Notes under the pieces: generated by a model
Databases searched by the model: none
The model's input: only the letters and a program-made list of their open reading frames with translations
What the model was told of the DNA's origin: nothing
Shown here: positions 27,029 to 34,912 of the stretch, piece after piece
Layout: each line of letters opens with the position of its first letter
How positions within the stretch are numbered: the stretch's first letter is position 1
Made by a program: the position numbers and the translations under genes
Origin: Nitrospirillum iridis
GTDB lineage: Bacteria; Pseudomonadota; Alphaproteobacteria; Azospirillales; Azospirillaceae
DNA length: 42,129 bases
Direction: 5' to 3'
Assembly: GCF_014205765.1 (NCBI RefSeq)
Contig: NZ_JACIIZ010000027.1
Span: 1-42,129, forward strand

Positions 27029-29766
27029 GATGCACCCATTCGCTTGAGATGCCCCTCCACACGGGCGGCCAGCATCGCCACCTCGTCGGTGAGCTGCGGC
27101 AGCGGCGTGGCGTAGCGCTCGGCCAATTGGTGGATGCGCCCGGCGAGTGTCTGAGAGACGCGGTCCAACTCACCCTGGACGGCGGCCGACAGGTGGACCA
27201 TCCACTTGTCATCCACCACCAGCGACTTGATCTCGGCTTCGGTGAGTTCGGGGTACTTCTCATAGGCCAGTCGGTCGAGTTCCGCCTCCTGCTCCTTCAC
27301 CTCGCGTTTCAGCGCCGCTTCATTCTCGGACAGCTCCAGCCAGCGCTTGAGCACGGCCGCCTCGTCTTTTGCCTCCTTGTCGTTCTTGATGTCCCTAAGC
27401 CGGGCGTTGACTTCGGCCTTCGCAATCCTGTCCAGCGCGCCAAGGAAGCCGTCATCGGTGCCGTGTTCCTCCTCCAGTTCGGCAAGGCTGGCGGTCGCGG
27501 CGTCCAGCTCCGCCTCGGTGGCTTCGATGGTGGCCTGCTCGGCAGTGAAATAGCGGGCGACGATGAAAGACTTGGGGATCAAGTCGCAAGTCCAGCCCTT
27601 GTCCTTGGCCCGCCCCTTCTTGTCGGTCTCGACAACGCGACTGGTCTCGGCCACCCAGCCGTCGGCGGCGATCAGATAGGAATCGTCCTGCATGGTTTCG
27701 GCCCAGTAGTCCATCAGGTGCTGGTAGACATCATACGCATCGAGCAGCGGCGCCCGGCGGAAGGTGGCGAGCATGTCCTCGGCGATGGTTTCGATCAGCG
27801 CCTTGGGGTGGCCGCCCTGGTCGAAGCCGGTGAGGATGGGCGTCGTGGCCTTGCGCCACTCGGCGAACAGTTTGGTCACCGCCCGATTGAACGCGGTAAA
27901 CTCGGCATGGCCGAAGATAGCGGGCTTCACCTCGGGCAGGGGCAGCTTGAGGCGGGCATAACCGGAGCGACCGGCGGATTCGAACAGGGCCGCGCGCAGA
28001 CCGGGGAGCACCTGCCAGTAATCGGGCAGCGCATCGAGGTCACGCTCGGGGATGCCGCCGCGCAGATGGCCATCGATGTCCTGCAAATCTTCGGGCTCGC
28101 TGCTGTCGATGTAACGCGGCAGGTTGAGATTGAAGTCGTTCTTCGGGTCGGCGATCTCGGAAAATGGCACCATGCGGGCGTAGCGCGGGATTTCGGTCTG
28201 CTTGGTGAAGGTGTCCACGATCCGGTGGATATCCTGCTCGCGCAGGCGGTTCTTGTTGCCATCCTTGATGAAGCCCTTGGCGGCATCGATCATGAACACA
28301 CCCTTGCGGGCGGTGGCGTTCTCCTTATCGAGCACCAGGATGCAGGCGGGAATGCCGGTGCCGTAGAACAAATTGGCCGGCAGGCCAATGATGCCCTTGA
28401 GGATGCCCGAGCGAATCAGCCGCTGACGGATCGCGGCCTCGGCATTGCCACGGAACAGTACGCCGTGGGGCAGGATGCAGGCGGCTTTGCCGGTGCTCTT
28501 CATCGAACGGACAATGTGCAGCAGATAGGCGTAATCGCCCTGCTTGGCGGGCGGCTCGCCCCAGGCGAAGCGCTGAAAGGGGTCGTTGGCAGGGGTGAGG
28601 CCGGTGCTCCAGGTCTTGTCGGAGAAGGGCGGATTGGCGACGACGTAGTCGTAGGTGCGGAGCTTCTCGCCGTCCTTGAACTTGGGCGCGGCCAGGGTGT
28701 TGCCCGACAGGATGTTGGCCGTCGGGAAGTCGTGCAGGATCATGTTCATGCGGGCCAGGCCCGCCGTGGTCACATCCTTTTCCTGCCCTTCCAGCGTGAT
28801 GTGCTTGCCTGCCTGGGTAGCTACCTTGAGGAGCAGCGAGCCCGAGCCGCAGGTAGGGTCATAGGCGGTGGTGGAGCCTTTGGTATTGTCAGGTGAGATG
28901 CCGATCACCTTGGCGATGACCCGGCTGACCTCCGATGGGGTGTAGAACTGCCCTTTACTTTTGCCGCTCTCGGTGGCGAAGTGCCGCATCAGGTATTCGT
29001 AGGCATCGCCGAGGATGTCATCGTGCTCGGCGCGGTGCTGCGAGAAATCGAGTTCCGGCTTCTCGAAAATGCCGACAAGGTTGCTTAAGCGATCAACCAT
29101 AGCCTGGCCTTCGCCCAGCTTGTTGGGATCGTTGAAGTCGGGGAAGTCGCTGCGGGCGAGACGATCGTTGGCTTCAATCAGCGGCTGGACGATCTGGGTG
29201 TTGATCTTGTCGCCAATGTCGCTCTTGCCCTTGAGAGCTATCATGTCCTGGAAGCTGCTGCCCTTGGGAATGACGACAGCTGGCTTGAAGTAGTCGGAAT
29301 CGGCGTACTTGTCCGAAACATATTTGATGAACAGCATGAACAGGACGTAGTCCTTGTACTGGCTGGCATCCATGCCACCACGCAATTCATCGCAGGAAGC
29401 CCAGAGGGAAGAATAGAGGTCTGACTTCTTAACCACCGATGTCCGCCGCCGACCCTTGCCGTTGGGTTTCGAGCTCGCCGGCGTTGCGCCCGGAGCAGAG
29501 GACGTCGTTCCCTCGGGTGCGGGCGGGGGCGCTGCCTTCACAGCCCGTGCCGCCGGGGCCGCTACGGCAGCGGCCTCCGCCATGGCGACGGATCCGCCCC
29601 GTCCTCTGCCGGAGATGATCACGCCCTCGTCGAGCAGTTCCGCCTTGACCTGATCATAGGTCGCGTCCTGCCAGCCGAGGTCATCGCGCAGCCCCATGTT
29701 CCCCGCTCGCCCCCCGCGTTCGGCAAGCGCCGCAAGGAACCGCTCCCGTAGAGATTCTCTAACCAT
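27022..29766 (-). CDS. hsdM: Type I DNA methyltransferase subunit M with extra N-terminal domain
   Basis: This is an N6-adenine methyltransferase of 914 residues, longer than the usual 500-800. Residues 1-60 look like a small winged-helix module, followed by an Ala/Pro-rich linker (about 65-105). The HsdM N-terminal helical domain (LWASCDELRGGMDASQYKDY, 121-140) comes next. The catalytic domain has QFYTPSEV (273-280), SAM-binding motif I DPTCGSGS (303-310) and the catalytic NPPF (378-381). The C-terminal 250 residues are charged helices, probably coiled coil, which may contact HsdS and HsdR. It is the first gene of hsdMSR-ygjP, 95 nt after trbI. It protects host DNA by methylation. No frameshift was seen. 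Confidence 0.95.
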   Translation of the reverse strand: MVRESLRERFLAALAERGGRAGNMGLRDDLGWQDATYDQVKAELLDEGVIISGRGRGGSVAMAEAAAVAAPAARAVKAAPPPAPEGTTSSAPGATPASSKPNGKGRRRTSVVKKSDLYSSLWASCDELRGGMDASQYKDYVLFMLFIKYVSDKYADSDYFKPAVVIPKGSSFQDMIALKGKSDIGDKINTQIVQPLIEANDRLARSDFPDFNDPNKLGEGQAMVDRLSNLVGIFEKPELDFSQHRAEHDDILGDAYEYLMRHFATESGKSKGQFYTPSEVSRVIAKVIGISPDNTKGSTTAYDPTCGSGSLLLKVATQAGKHITLEGQEKDVTTAGLARMNMILHDFPTANILSGNTLAAPKFKDGEKLRTYDYVVANPPFSDKTWSTGLTPANDPFQRFAWGEPPAKQGDYAYLLHIVRSMKSTGKAACILPHGVLFRGNAEAAIRQRLIRSGILKGIIGLPANLFYGTGIPACILVLDKENATARKGVFMIDAAKGFIKDGNKNRLREQDIHRIVDTFTKQTEIPRYARMVPFSEIADPKNDFNLNLPRYIDSSEPEDLQDIDGHLRGGIPERDLDALPDYWQVLPGLRAALFESAGRSGYARLKLPLPEVKPAIFGHAEFTAFNRAVTKLFAEWRKATTPILTGFDQGGHPKALIETIAEDMLATFRRAPLLDAYDVYQHLMDYWAETMQDDSYLIAADGWVAETSRVVETDKKGRAKDKGWTCDLIPKSFIVARYFTAEQATIEATEAELDAATASLAELEEEHGTDDGFLGALDRIAKAEVNARLRDIKNDKEAKDEAAVLKRWLELSENEAALKREVKEQEAELDRLAYEKYPELTEAEIKSLVVDDKWMVHLSAAVQGELDRVSQTLAGRIHQLAERYATPLPQLTDEVAMLAARVEGHLKRMGASW

Positions 29767-29861
29767 GCTTCGCCTTCACCCAACTCTAACCAGTGGGGGC
29801 GGACCATAGCCCAAGCCATTCGTTCACTGAAGCTGAACAGCGCCGGGATTGTCGGAGGCAT

Positions 29862-31040
29862 TCACTTCTGAGAATACGGATCAAGAACCATGTCGCGGTT
29901 CACCAACACGCGCAGGGGCAGCCCCGGCCGGCCCATAAGCGTGGGCTGCACGCCCAGGTCCTTGGCGGCCAATCGCTGTCCCACCTGGTTGGCGGCGTTG
30001 TCGCCGCTCTGGCGCACGGCCACCACGATATTGCCGCCGCCGCTGGTCTGGGTGTCGCCATTGCTGGCCAACTCGCCGGATACTCCCAGCAGCGTTGAAA
30101 GCACCATGCCGCGCAGCAGGCGGCCGGTGTGGTAATCGACCTCATCTTCAAGGCCCGCATGGCCCTCCGTGTCGGTGGCCGGCAGGCGGTCCAGGACCAG
30201 CGATTTGCCGTCGGGCAACAGCAGGCGTGTCCACACCACCAGGATACGCGACTGGCCGTAAGTCACGGCACTGTCGTAGCTGCCCAGCAGCCGGGCGCCC
30301 TGGGGGATCAGCAGGAAGCGGCCGGTGACACTGTCGTAGATGTCTTCCGTCACCTGGGCGACAACCTGTCCTGGCAGGTCAGAGTTCAGCCCGGTCACCA
30401 GCGCCGCCGCCAGGACCGTCCCGGCCTGGATTATGTAGGGGGAGACCGGTGGCTGTAGCCGGTGGGCCGTCACGGTCGCGGTTTCCGCCGGTCCGTGCAG
30501 GAAGGCGCGCTTATGGGCCTGCTGATTGGGATCGTTGTCTTCAACCTCATCCCCAGCGGGAACGGCCGCCCCCTGCCCCAGCGCCTCCTTCGCTTCCGGT
30601 GACGGACCGGCGGCACGAGCCGTAACGGTAAAGAACACCGGGGACGCGGCGGCCTGCTGGCGCTGGCGGTCCCGCTCCTGCACCGCCTGGTTCGCCGGAC
30701 CGCCGGGGCTGGTGAACGCCGGCATCGGCAACGGCGGCGGCAACACCGACGGCGATGCAGAGGGCACCGCCGGGCGCCGGGTCAGGTCGGCATAGCCCGG
30801 TGGCGACCCGGCCAGGCTGTCGTCCGGCTTGACCTCAGTGGCGTAAAGCTGCTGATCGGCCGTCAGCTTCGGCGGTTTCCAGGTCAGCGCCCACCACACC
30901 GCCACGACCACCAGCAGGGCCAGGACCGCGCTGGCGATGCCCAAGGTGCGGCGCGACAGCCGCGTCACCGGGCGTGGCCGCGCCCGGAGCGCGAACGCCG
31001 CCGGGTCCGCCTTGGGCGGGGGCTCCTGGGTCGGGTCCAT
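29862..31040 (-). CDS. trbI: Type IV secretion protein TrbI/VirB10
   Basis: This is the channel-spanning scaffold protein of the mating apparatus, 392 residues. It has a short cytoplasmic N-terminus (RLSRRTLG), one membrane helix (about 34-52, ASAVLALLVVVAVWWAL), a Pro-rich periplasmic linker, and the conserved VirB10 C-terminal barrel domain with IIQAGTVLAAALVTGLNSDLPG and LLIPQGARLLGSY. VirB10 links the inner-membrane complex to the outer-membrane pore. It starts 1 nt after the trbG stop and is the last gene of the trb operon; the hsd operon follows 95 nt later. Confidence 0.95.
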   Translation of the reverse strand: MDPTQEPPPKADPAAFALRARPRPVTRLSRRTLGIASAVLALLVVVAVWWALTWKPPKLTADQQLYATEVKPDDSLAGSPPGYADLTRRPAVPSASPSVLPPPLPMPAFTSPGGPANQAVQERDRQRQQAAASPVFFTVTARAAGPSPEAKEALGQGAAVPAGDEVEDNDPNQQAHKRAFLHGPAETATVTAHRLQPPVSPYIIQAGTVLAAALVTGLNSDLPGQVVAQVTEDIYDSVTGRFLLIPQGARLLGSYDSAVTYGQSRILVVWTRLLLPDGKSLVLDRLPATDTEGHAGLEDEVDYHTGRLLRGMVLSTLLGVSGELASNGDTQTSGGGNIVVAVRQSGDNAANQVGQRLAAKDLGVQPTLMGRPGLPLRVLVNRDMVLDPYSQK

Positions 31041-31041
31041 C

Positions 31042-32010
31042 TCAGCCCCGGCCGTCGGTGCGGGTGATGCGCACCACCTGCTGCGGATCGGCGCCCAGGC
31101 GCAGTTCCGCGGCGGCGAACAGCCGGTCGACGATCAGCGTGGCGCCACGCACCCGGTAGTTCACCAGTTCAGCCGTCCCGCCGTCCGATCCCACTACGAA
31201 CAGAGGCGGCATCTCCCCCTGGCTGATGCCGGCGGGGAAGCGGACGTAGACCTTGCGGCCGTCATCGAACACCTGCACCGGCCGCCACGGCGGCCTGTCG
31301 CCACTCAGTTCATAACGAAAGCGCAGGGCGGACAGATCGACACCATCGGCGGCTTGGGCCTGGGCACGGCCCTCCTCCTCCCGGTTATGCGCCTTCAAGG
31401 CCACCAGGGCGTCGGCCGGATAGCGCCAGGAGACCTCGGCCATGTAGGTGGCGGCGGTGGGATGGGCCTCCAGGTGATAGCTGCGGCGGTCGGTCAGGAT
31501 CACCAGGTTGTTCATGGGCAGGGTGGCGGCCAGGGGCTTCACCAGCACATGCACCTGCCGGCCCTCGCCGCTGCCGCTCTCACTGTCGCCGATCTTCCAT
31601 TGCACGGTGTCGCCGGCGGCCACCGACTTCAGTTCCTCCCCCGGCTCCAAGGCGATATCCGTGACATGCACCGGTGCCACATAAACCTGGTAGAGCGCCC
31701 CCTCGCTGTAGGGAAACACCTGCATGGCGTTGATATAGCCATCACGGGTGGGCAGCACCTTGGCGCCTGCATTGGCGGCCTGCACCCGCTTGGCGGGGTC
31801 CGCAGCCTCCGCGACCGCTGCCCTCTCCGGTACCAATGGCTTGAGCTGCCCCGGCAGGGGCAAGGGCTCCGGCAGGGTGACGATCTCCACCGGCTTGGGG
31901 GGTGCCGGCTCCAGCTGGGCGGGCTGGGGGACGTCGTAGGTGATGGCCGGCGGCTTGTGGGCGCAGGCGGCCAAGGGAAGGCTGAGGGCCAGGCAAAGCC
32001 AACGCGTCAT
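31042..32010 (-). CDS. trbG: Type IV secretion protein TrbG/VirB9
   Basis: This outer-membrane core component has 322 residues. Its N-terminus MTRWLCLALSLPLAAC carries a lipobox (LAAC), so it is probably a lipoprotein. VirB9 hallmarks are a periplasmic beta domain with VHVLVKPL and NLVILTDRRSYHLEA, and a C-terminal domain with LRFRYELSGDRPPW and VYVRFPAGI. Together with TrbI it forms the outer pore. The start overlaps the trbF stop (ATGA). Confidence 0.95.
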   Translation of the reverse strand: MTRWLCLALSLPLAACAHKPPAITYDVPQPAQLEPAPPKPVEIVTLPEPLPLPGQLKPLVPERAAVAEAADPAKRVQAANAGAKVLPTRDGYINAMQVFPYSEGALYQVYVAPVHVTDIALEPGEELKSVAAGDTVQWKIGDSESGSGEGRQVHVLVKPLAATLPMNNLVILTDRRSYHLEAHPTAATYMAEVSWRYPADALVALKAHNREEEGRAQAQAADGVDLSALRFRYELSGDRPPWRPVQVFDDGRKVYVRFPAGISQGEMPPLFVVGSDGGTAELVNYRVRGATLIVDRLFAAAELRLGADPQQVVRITRTDGRG

Positions 32011-32705
32011 GGCGATCCTCCCGGCCCCAACTCCTGGGCCCAGTTGATGGCGTCAATGTACAGACCCAGCGGGTTCTGCCGCAGGCGGGCCTCGGTGTGC
32101 GGCGTCTGGATCACCACCGTCAGGATGGCCGACCAGCGCTGGGGCGCTTGCGGCGTCCCATCCTCGAAGGGGTGTTCGATCCAGGCGACGCGGAAGGAAT
32201 CGGGGCTGGCCCGCACCACGCTGGTGATGTCCACCGTCACGGCATGACGGCCCAGGTGTCCGAAGGGGTCGGCCTGGCGGGCATAAGCGTCCAGCGCCGG
32301 CTTGGCGCGGCTGGTGATCTGGCCATAGGCGTCGAGCCAGGCCTGGCGCACCACCACCGGGTCCACCGACAGGCCACGCACTTCGGTGACGAAGCGTCCC
32401 AGGAAATAGGCGATCTGGGCATCGCTGGGGCGGTAGTCCGCCGTGGCCGGCGCCACCGCCTGGACCGCCCCCAGCTTGTCCACCTCCACCACGAAAGGCG
32501 TCACCACCGCGCGGGCCCGCATGCGCACATCGTCGCCCAGCAGCACGGCGGCCAGACCGAAGCAGCCGAAGGCCATGAGGCGCCAGTTGGCGGCCTGCAC
32601 CCGGACGCTGCCGATGCGCTCATCCCACAACTGCTCCGCCCGTTGGTAAGGCGTGATCGGCGCGGGTGTCTCGCCATACCGGACCTGTCGGCGGCGCCAT
32701 CTCAT
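32007..32705 (-). CDS. trbF: Type IV secretion protein TrbF/VirB8
   Basis: This is an inner-membrane assembly factor of 232 residues. It has a short cytoplasmic tail with ETPAPITPYQRAEQLWDERIG, one membrane helix (about 44-60), and a periplasmic NTF2-like VirB8 domain (PFVVEVDKLG, AYFLGRFVTEVRGLSVDP, FRVAWIEH). VirB8 nucleates the secretion complex. The start overlaps the trbL stop by 4 nt. Confidence 0.95.
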   Translation of the reverse strand: MRWRRRQVRYGETPAPITPYQRAEQLWDERIGSVRVQAANWRLMAFGCFGLAAVLLGDDVRMRARAVVTPFVVEVDKLGAVQAVAPATADYRPSDAQIAYFLGRFVTEVRGLSVDPVVVRQAWLDAYGQITSRAKPALDAYARQADPFGHLGRHAVTVDITSVVRASPDSFRVAWIEHPFEDGTPQAPQRWSAILTVVIQTPHTEARLRQNPLGLYIDAINWAQELGPGGSP

Positions 32706-33847
32706 GGCTCATCCCCCTTCAACTGGGGCCGCATGGCAGAACCGCCGCCGCCATCGTCGCGTGACAGATGGTCTGTAGCGCGCACCACCACCTGCTGGCG
32801 CAAGCGCTCCGCCCAGGCCGGGGTGCCGGAGGCGGGCGACGATGGCGCCGGTGGGACCGGCGGCGGGGATGGCGGACTTGCCGGCGCTGAGGGCGTCGCC
32901 CCGCCCATGGCCCGGCCCAAGCCACCGCCCCCCGCCCCCGCATCGGCGCTGGCCGCGCGGGCTGCCATGCCGGCACCCCCCGCCGCCAGGGCCATGGTGC
33001 CGGCCACCATGGCTACCGGCGCCGCCGCGGCCCCCAGGCCCAACTGCGGCGCGCCGGAGGTGAGGCCGCCCGCCAAGCGGTTGGCGGCGAAGGCCAGGCC
33101 GGCCACGGTCATGGCCGCCAACAGGATGGTCATTGTGTCCTGCAGGCTCAGTTCCTGCGCCGGATCGGTGGGCAGGATTTCCGTGTAGAGCCGGGTGCCG
33201 ATGCCGGTGATGACGGCGAACACCAGGATGCGGACACCGGAGGTGACCACCTGGCCCAGCACCGGCTCAGCAATGAAGGCCGTGCCCTTCCACAACGCGA
33301 AGGGCACCAGGATGAAGCCCTTTAGGGTCGTCAGCTTGAACTCGATGACCGCCAGGAAGAGCAGGATGGCCAGGATGAAGAAGGCCAGCAGGGTGATGAG
33401 GATCGCCACCGTCAGCAGCAGTACCTCGCTCAAGTTGCTGAACACCTTGGGGAACCCGGATAGGCGCTGAAACTGGTCCAGCAGCACCTGGGCGCCTTCC
33501 ACACCGGCATGAGCAAGACGGCCGGGGTGCAGGAAATCCTGATAACTCAGAGTAGCGCCCGATGCCTTCAATCCCAGCGCGGCAAAGCCATCGAAGACTG
33601 TCTTTGCCAGGAATTTCCAGTTGTTCAGGAGCAGCGCGAAGAAACCTACGGGCAAGACCTTCTTGGCCAGGACTTGGAGGACTTCCTCTTCCCCCAAAGC
33701 CCAGGCCAGTCCAGCCAGGGTGCCGTCGATACCGATCAGCACGGTCACCAGGTAGCCGACGTCCCCAGCGATCAAGCCGAAACCGCTGTCGATGGTTTGG
33801 CCATAGACATCCAGAAAGTGGTCGATAACGGAGACATCGTTAGCCAT
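32702..33847 (-). CDS. trbL: Type IV secretion protein TrbL/VirB6
   Basis: This polytopic inner-membrane protein has 381 residues and about six to seven hydrophobic segments. They include LVTVLIGIDGTLAGLAWAL, VLLLTVAILITLLAFFILAI and MTILLAAMTVAGLAFAANRL. A long Ala/Gly/Pro-rich cytoplasmic tail (about 285-381) has little conservation. VirB6-type proteins form part of the substrate path through the inner membrane. The motif LTTLKGFILVPFALWKGTAFIAEP fits the TrbL/VirB6 family core. The ATG overlaps the trbK stop by 8 nt. Confidence 0.93.
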   Translation of the reverse strand: MANDVSVIDHFLDVYGQTIDSGFGLIAGDVGYLVTVLIGIDGTLAGLAWALGEEEVLQVLAKKVLPVGFFALLLNNWKFLAKTVFDGFAALGLKASGATLSYQDFLHPGRLAHAGVEGAQVLLDQFQRLSGFPKVFSNLSEVLLLTVAILITLLAFFILAILLFLAVIEFKLTTLKGFILVPFALWKGTAFIAEPVLGQVVTSGVRILVFAVITGIGTRLYTEILPTDPAQELSLQDTMTILLAAMTVAGLAFAANRLAGGLTSGAPQLGLGAAAAPVAMVAGTMALAAGGAGMAARAASADAGAGGGGLGRAMGGATPSAPASPPSPPPVPPAPSSPASGTPAWAERLRQQVVVRATDHLSRDDGGGGSAMRPQLKGDEP

Positions 33848-34184
33848 GGGGAGGCTCCGTCTTAGGCGGCGCGGTCTGCGGAGGCTGGGCCGGAATCAGC
33901 TTGTCGGGAGTATTGGGGAAGAGGTTCACAGGCGGCGGGTTATACTGGCCCGCGCCCTTGCCCATGAACCGCCGCCGCTCAGCCTCATCGGCGACCTTGC
34001 AGCGGGGATCGTCCACCGCCTTCATGCCCAGATCCCGGCAGCGATCCAGTTCCTGGTGCAGCAGGGCATGGTCGGCCAGCAACTGCTCCACGGTGGGGTC
34101 GGCGGCGCGGGCCAACAGGGCGATGGAACCGGCGGTGACAACGGCAGCGGCGGCGACCGCCGCGACGAGAGTGCGCGTCTTCAT
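33840..34184 (-). CDS. trbK: TrbK-like putative entry-exclusion protein
   Basis: This small protein of 114 residues has an N-terminal signal or anchor helix (MKTRTLVAAVAAAAVVTAG). A short periplasmic helix pair follows with the pattern LDRCRDLGMKAVDDPRCKVA and ERRRF, typical of the alternative TrbK of alphaproteobacterial trb operons. It ends in a Pro-rich tail. The start at 34184 is chosen because it overlaps the trbJ stop as ATGA and begins a proper signal sequence. By family, it would block redundant entry from cells carrying the same element. The gene position between trbJ and trbL agrees. Confidence 0.8.
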   Translation of the reverse strand: MKTRTLVAAVAAAAVVTAGSIALLARAADPTVEQLLADHALLHQELDRCRDLGMKAVDDPRCKVADEAERRRFMGKGAGQYNPPPVNLFPNTPDKLIPAQPPQTAPPKTEPPHG

Positions 34185-34912
34185 GGGGAGCCTCCAAACA
34201 CCTGAACGGGTATCTGAGTATACCCCACCCCCGCGCCCACGAATCGGCGCCACTCCGCCTGCGCCGCCGCCTCTTCTTCAGTGATACGCAGGGCCTCCGC
34301 CGTCTGGGCCCGGGCGTTGGCGGCCAGCAGATCCTGGGTGGTGGCCAGCTGGCGCACCTGCAGCGCCAGCAGCTGGTTGCCGGCCTGGGTGGCCTGCAAG
34401 GCCCCCACCGCCCCCTGGCTCTGATCCACCAGGGCCGCCATCTGCGCCTGGTCAGCGGCCCCGCCCTGCACCACCTGCGCCTGCACCGCCAGGGCCTGGC
34501 GATGCGCCTCCACGGCGGCGGCGCGTTGGGCATTGCCATCGGCCACCACCCCCGCTTGGGTCACAGCGCCGTCGTAGGCCGGGTACAGCACCTGCATCTG
34601 TTGCTGCAGCCGGCTGACATCAAAGCTCAGCCGCTGGGCCTGAGTCACCAGGCTGGTCAGCTGCGTCATGGAGGTCTGCAATTGCGCCAGGCTGGAATTG
34701 GGCAGCGTCGTCAGGTTGCGCACCTGATACTGCAGCGATTGGGTCAGCTGCTGGATCTGGGTGACTTGGTTGTTGATCTCCTGCAACGCCCGCGCCGCCG
34801 CCGCCGTGTTCTGCACCAGGTTGGCATGGTCGATGACCGCCCACTGGGCACCCGCCGGCGGCGCCAGCAGCACCAGGCCCAGCAGGGCAAAGGTCCAACG
34901 CCGCCGCCTCAT
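34181..34912 (-). CDS. trbJ: Type IV secretion protein TrbJ/VirB5
   Basis: This exported minor pilus component has 243 residues, with a clear signal peptide (arginine-rich start, LLGLVLLAPPAGAQ, cleavage near residue 23). The mature part begins WAVIDHANLVQNTAAAARAL, the usual TrbJ start, and continues as long Gln/Ala-rich helices. It ends GVGYTQIPVQVFGGSP. It is thought to act at the pilus tip or in pilus assembly. The start overlaps the trbE stop. Confidence 0.93.
   Translation of the reverse strand: MRRRRWTFALLGLVLLAPPAGAQWAVIDHANLVQNTAAAARALQEINNQVTQIQQLTQSLQYQVRNLTTLPNSSLAQLQTSMTQLTSLVTQAQRLSFDVSRLQQQMQVLYPAYDGAVTQAGVVADGNAQRAAAVEAHRQALAVQAQVVQGGAADQAQMAALVDQSQGAVGALQATQAGNQLLALQVRQLATTQDLLAANARAQTAEALRITEEEAAAQAEWRRFVGAGVGYTQIPVQVFGGSP

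Noticed and set aside
21912-28890. TATTGTCAA-like words as a dispersed repeat family
   Set aside because: Further copies near 25990 and 28882 lie inside hsdS and hsdM coding sequence with unrelated flanks, so the word alone is probably chance.
27049-28896. 615-codon open frame on the plus strand opposite hsdM
   Set aside because: It is antisense to a gene with clear methyltransferase motifs. Its composition (Gly, Leu, His, Gln-rich) is a typical shadow of GC-rich coding DNA.
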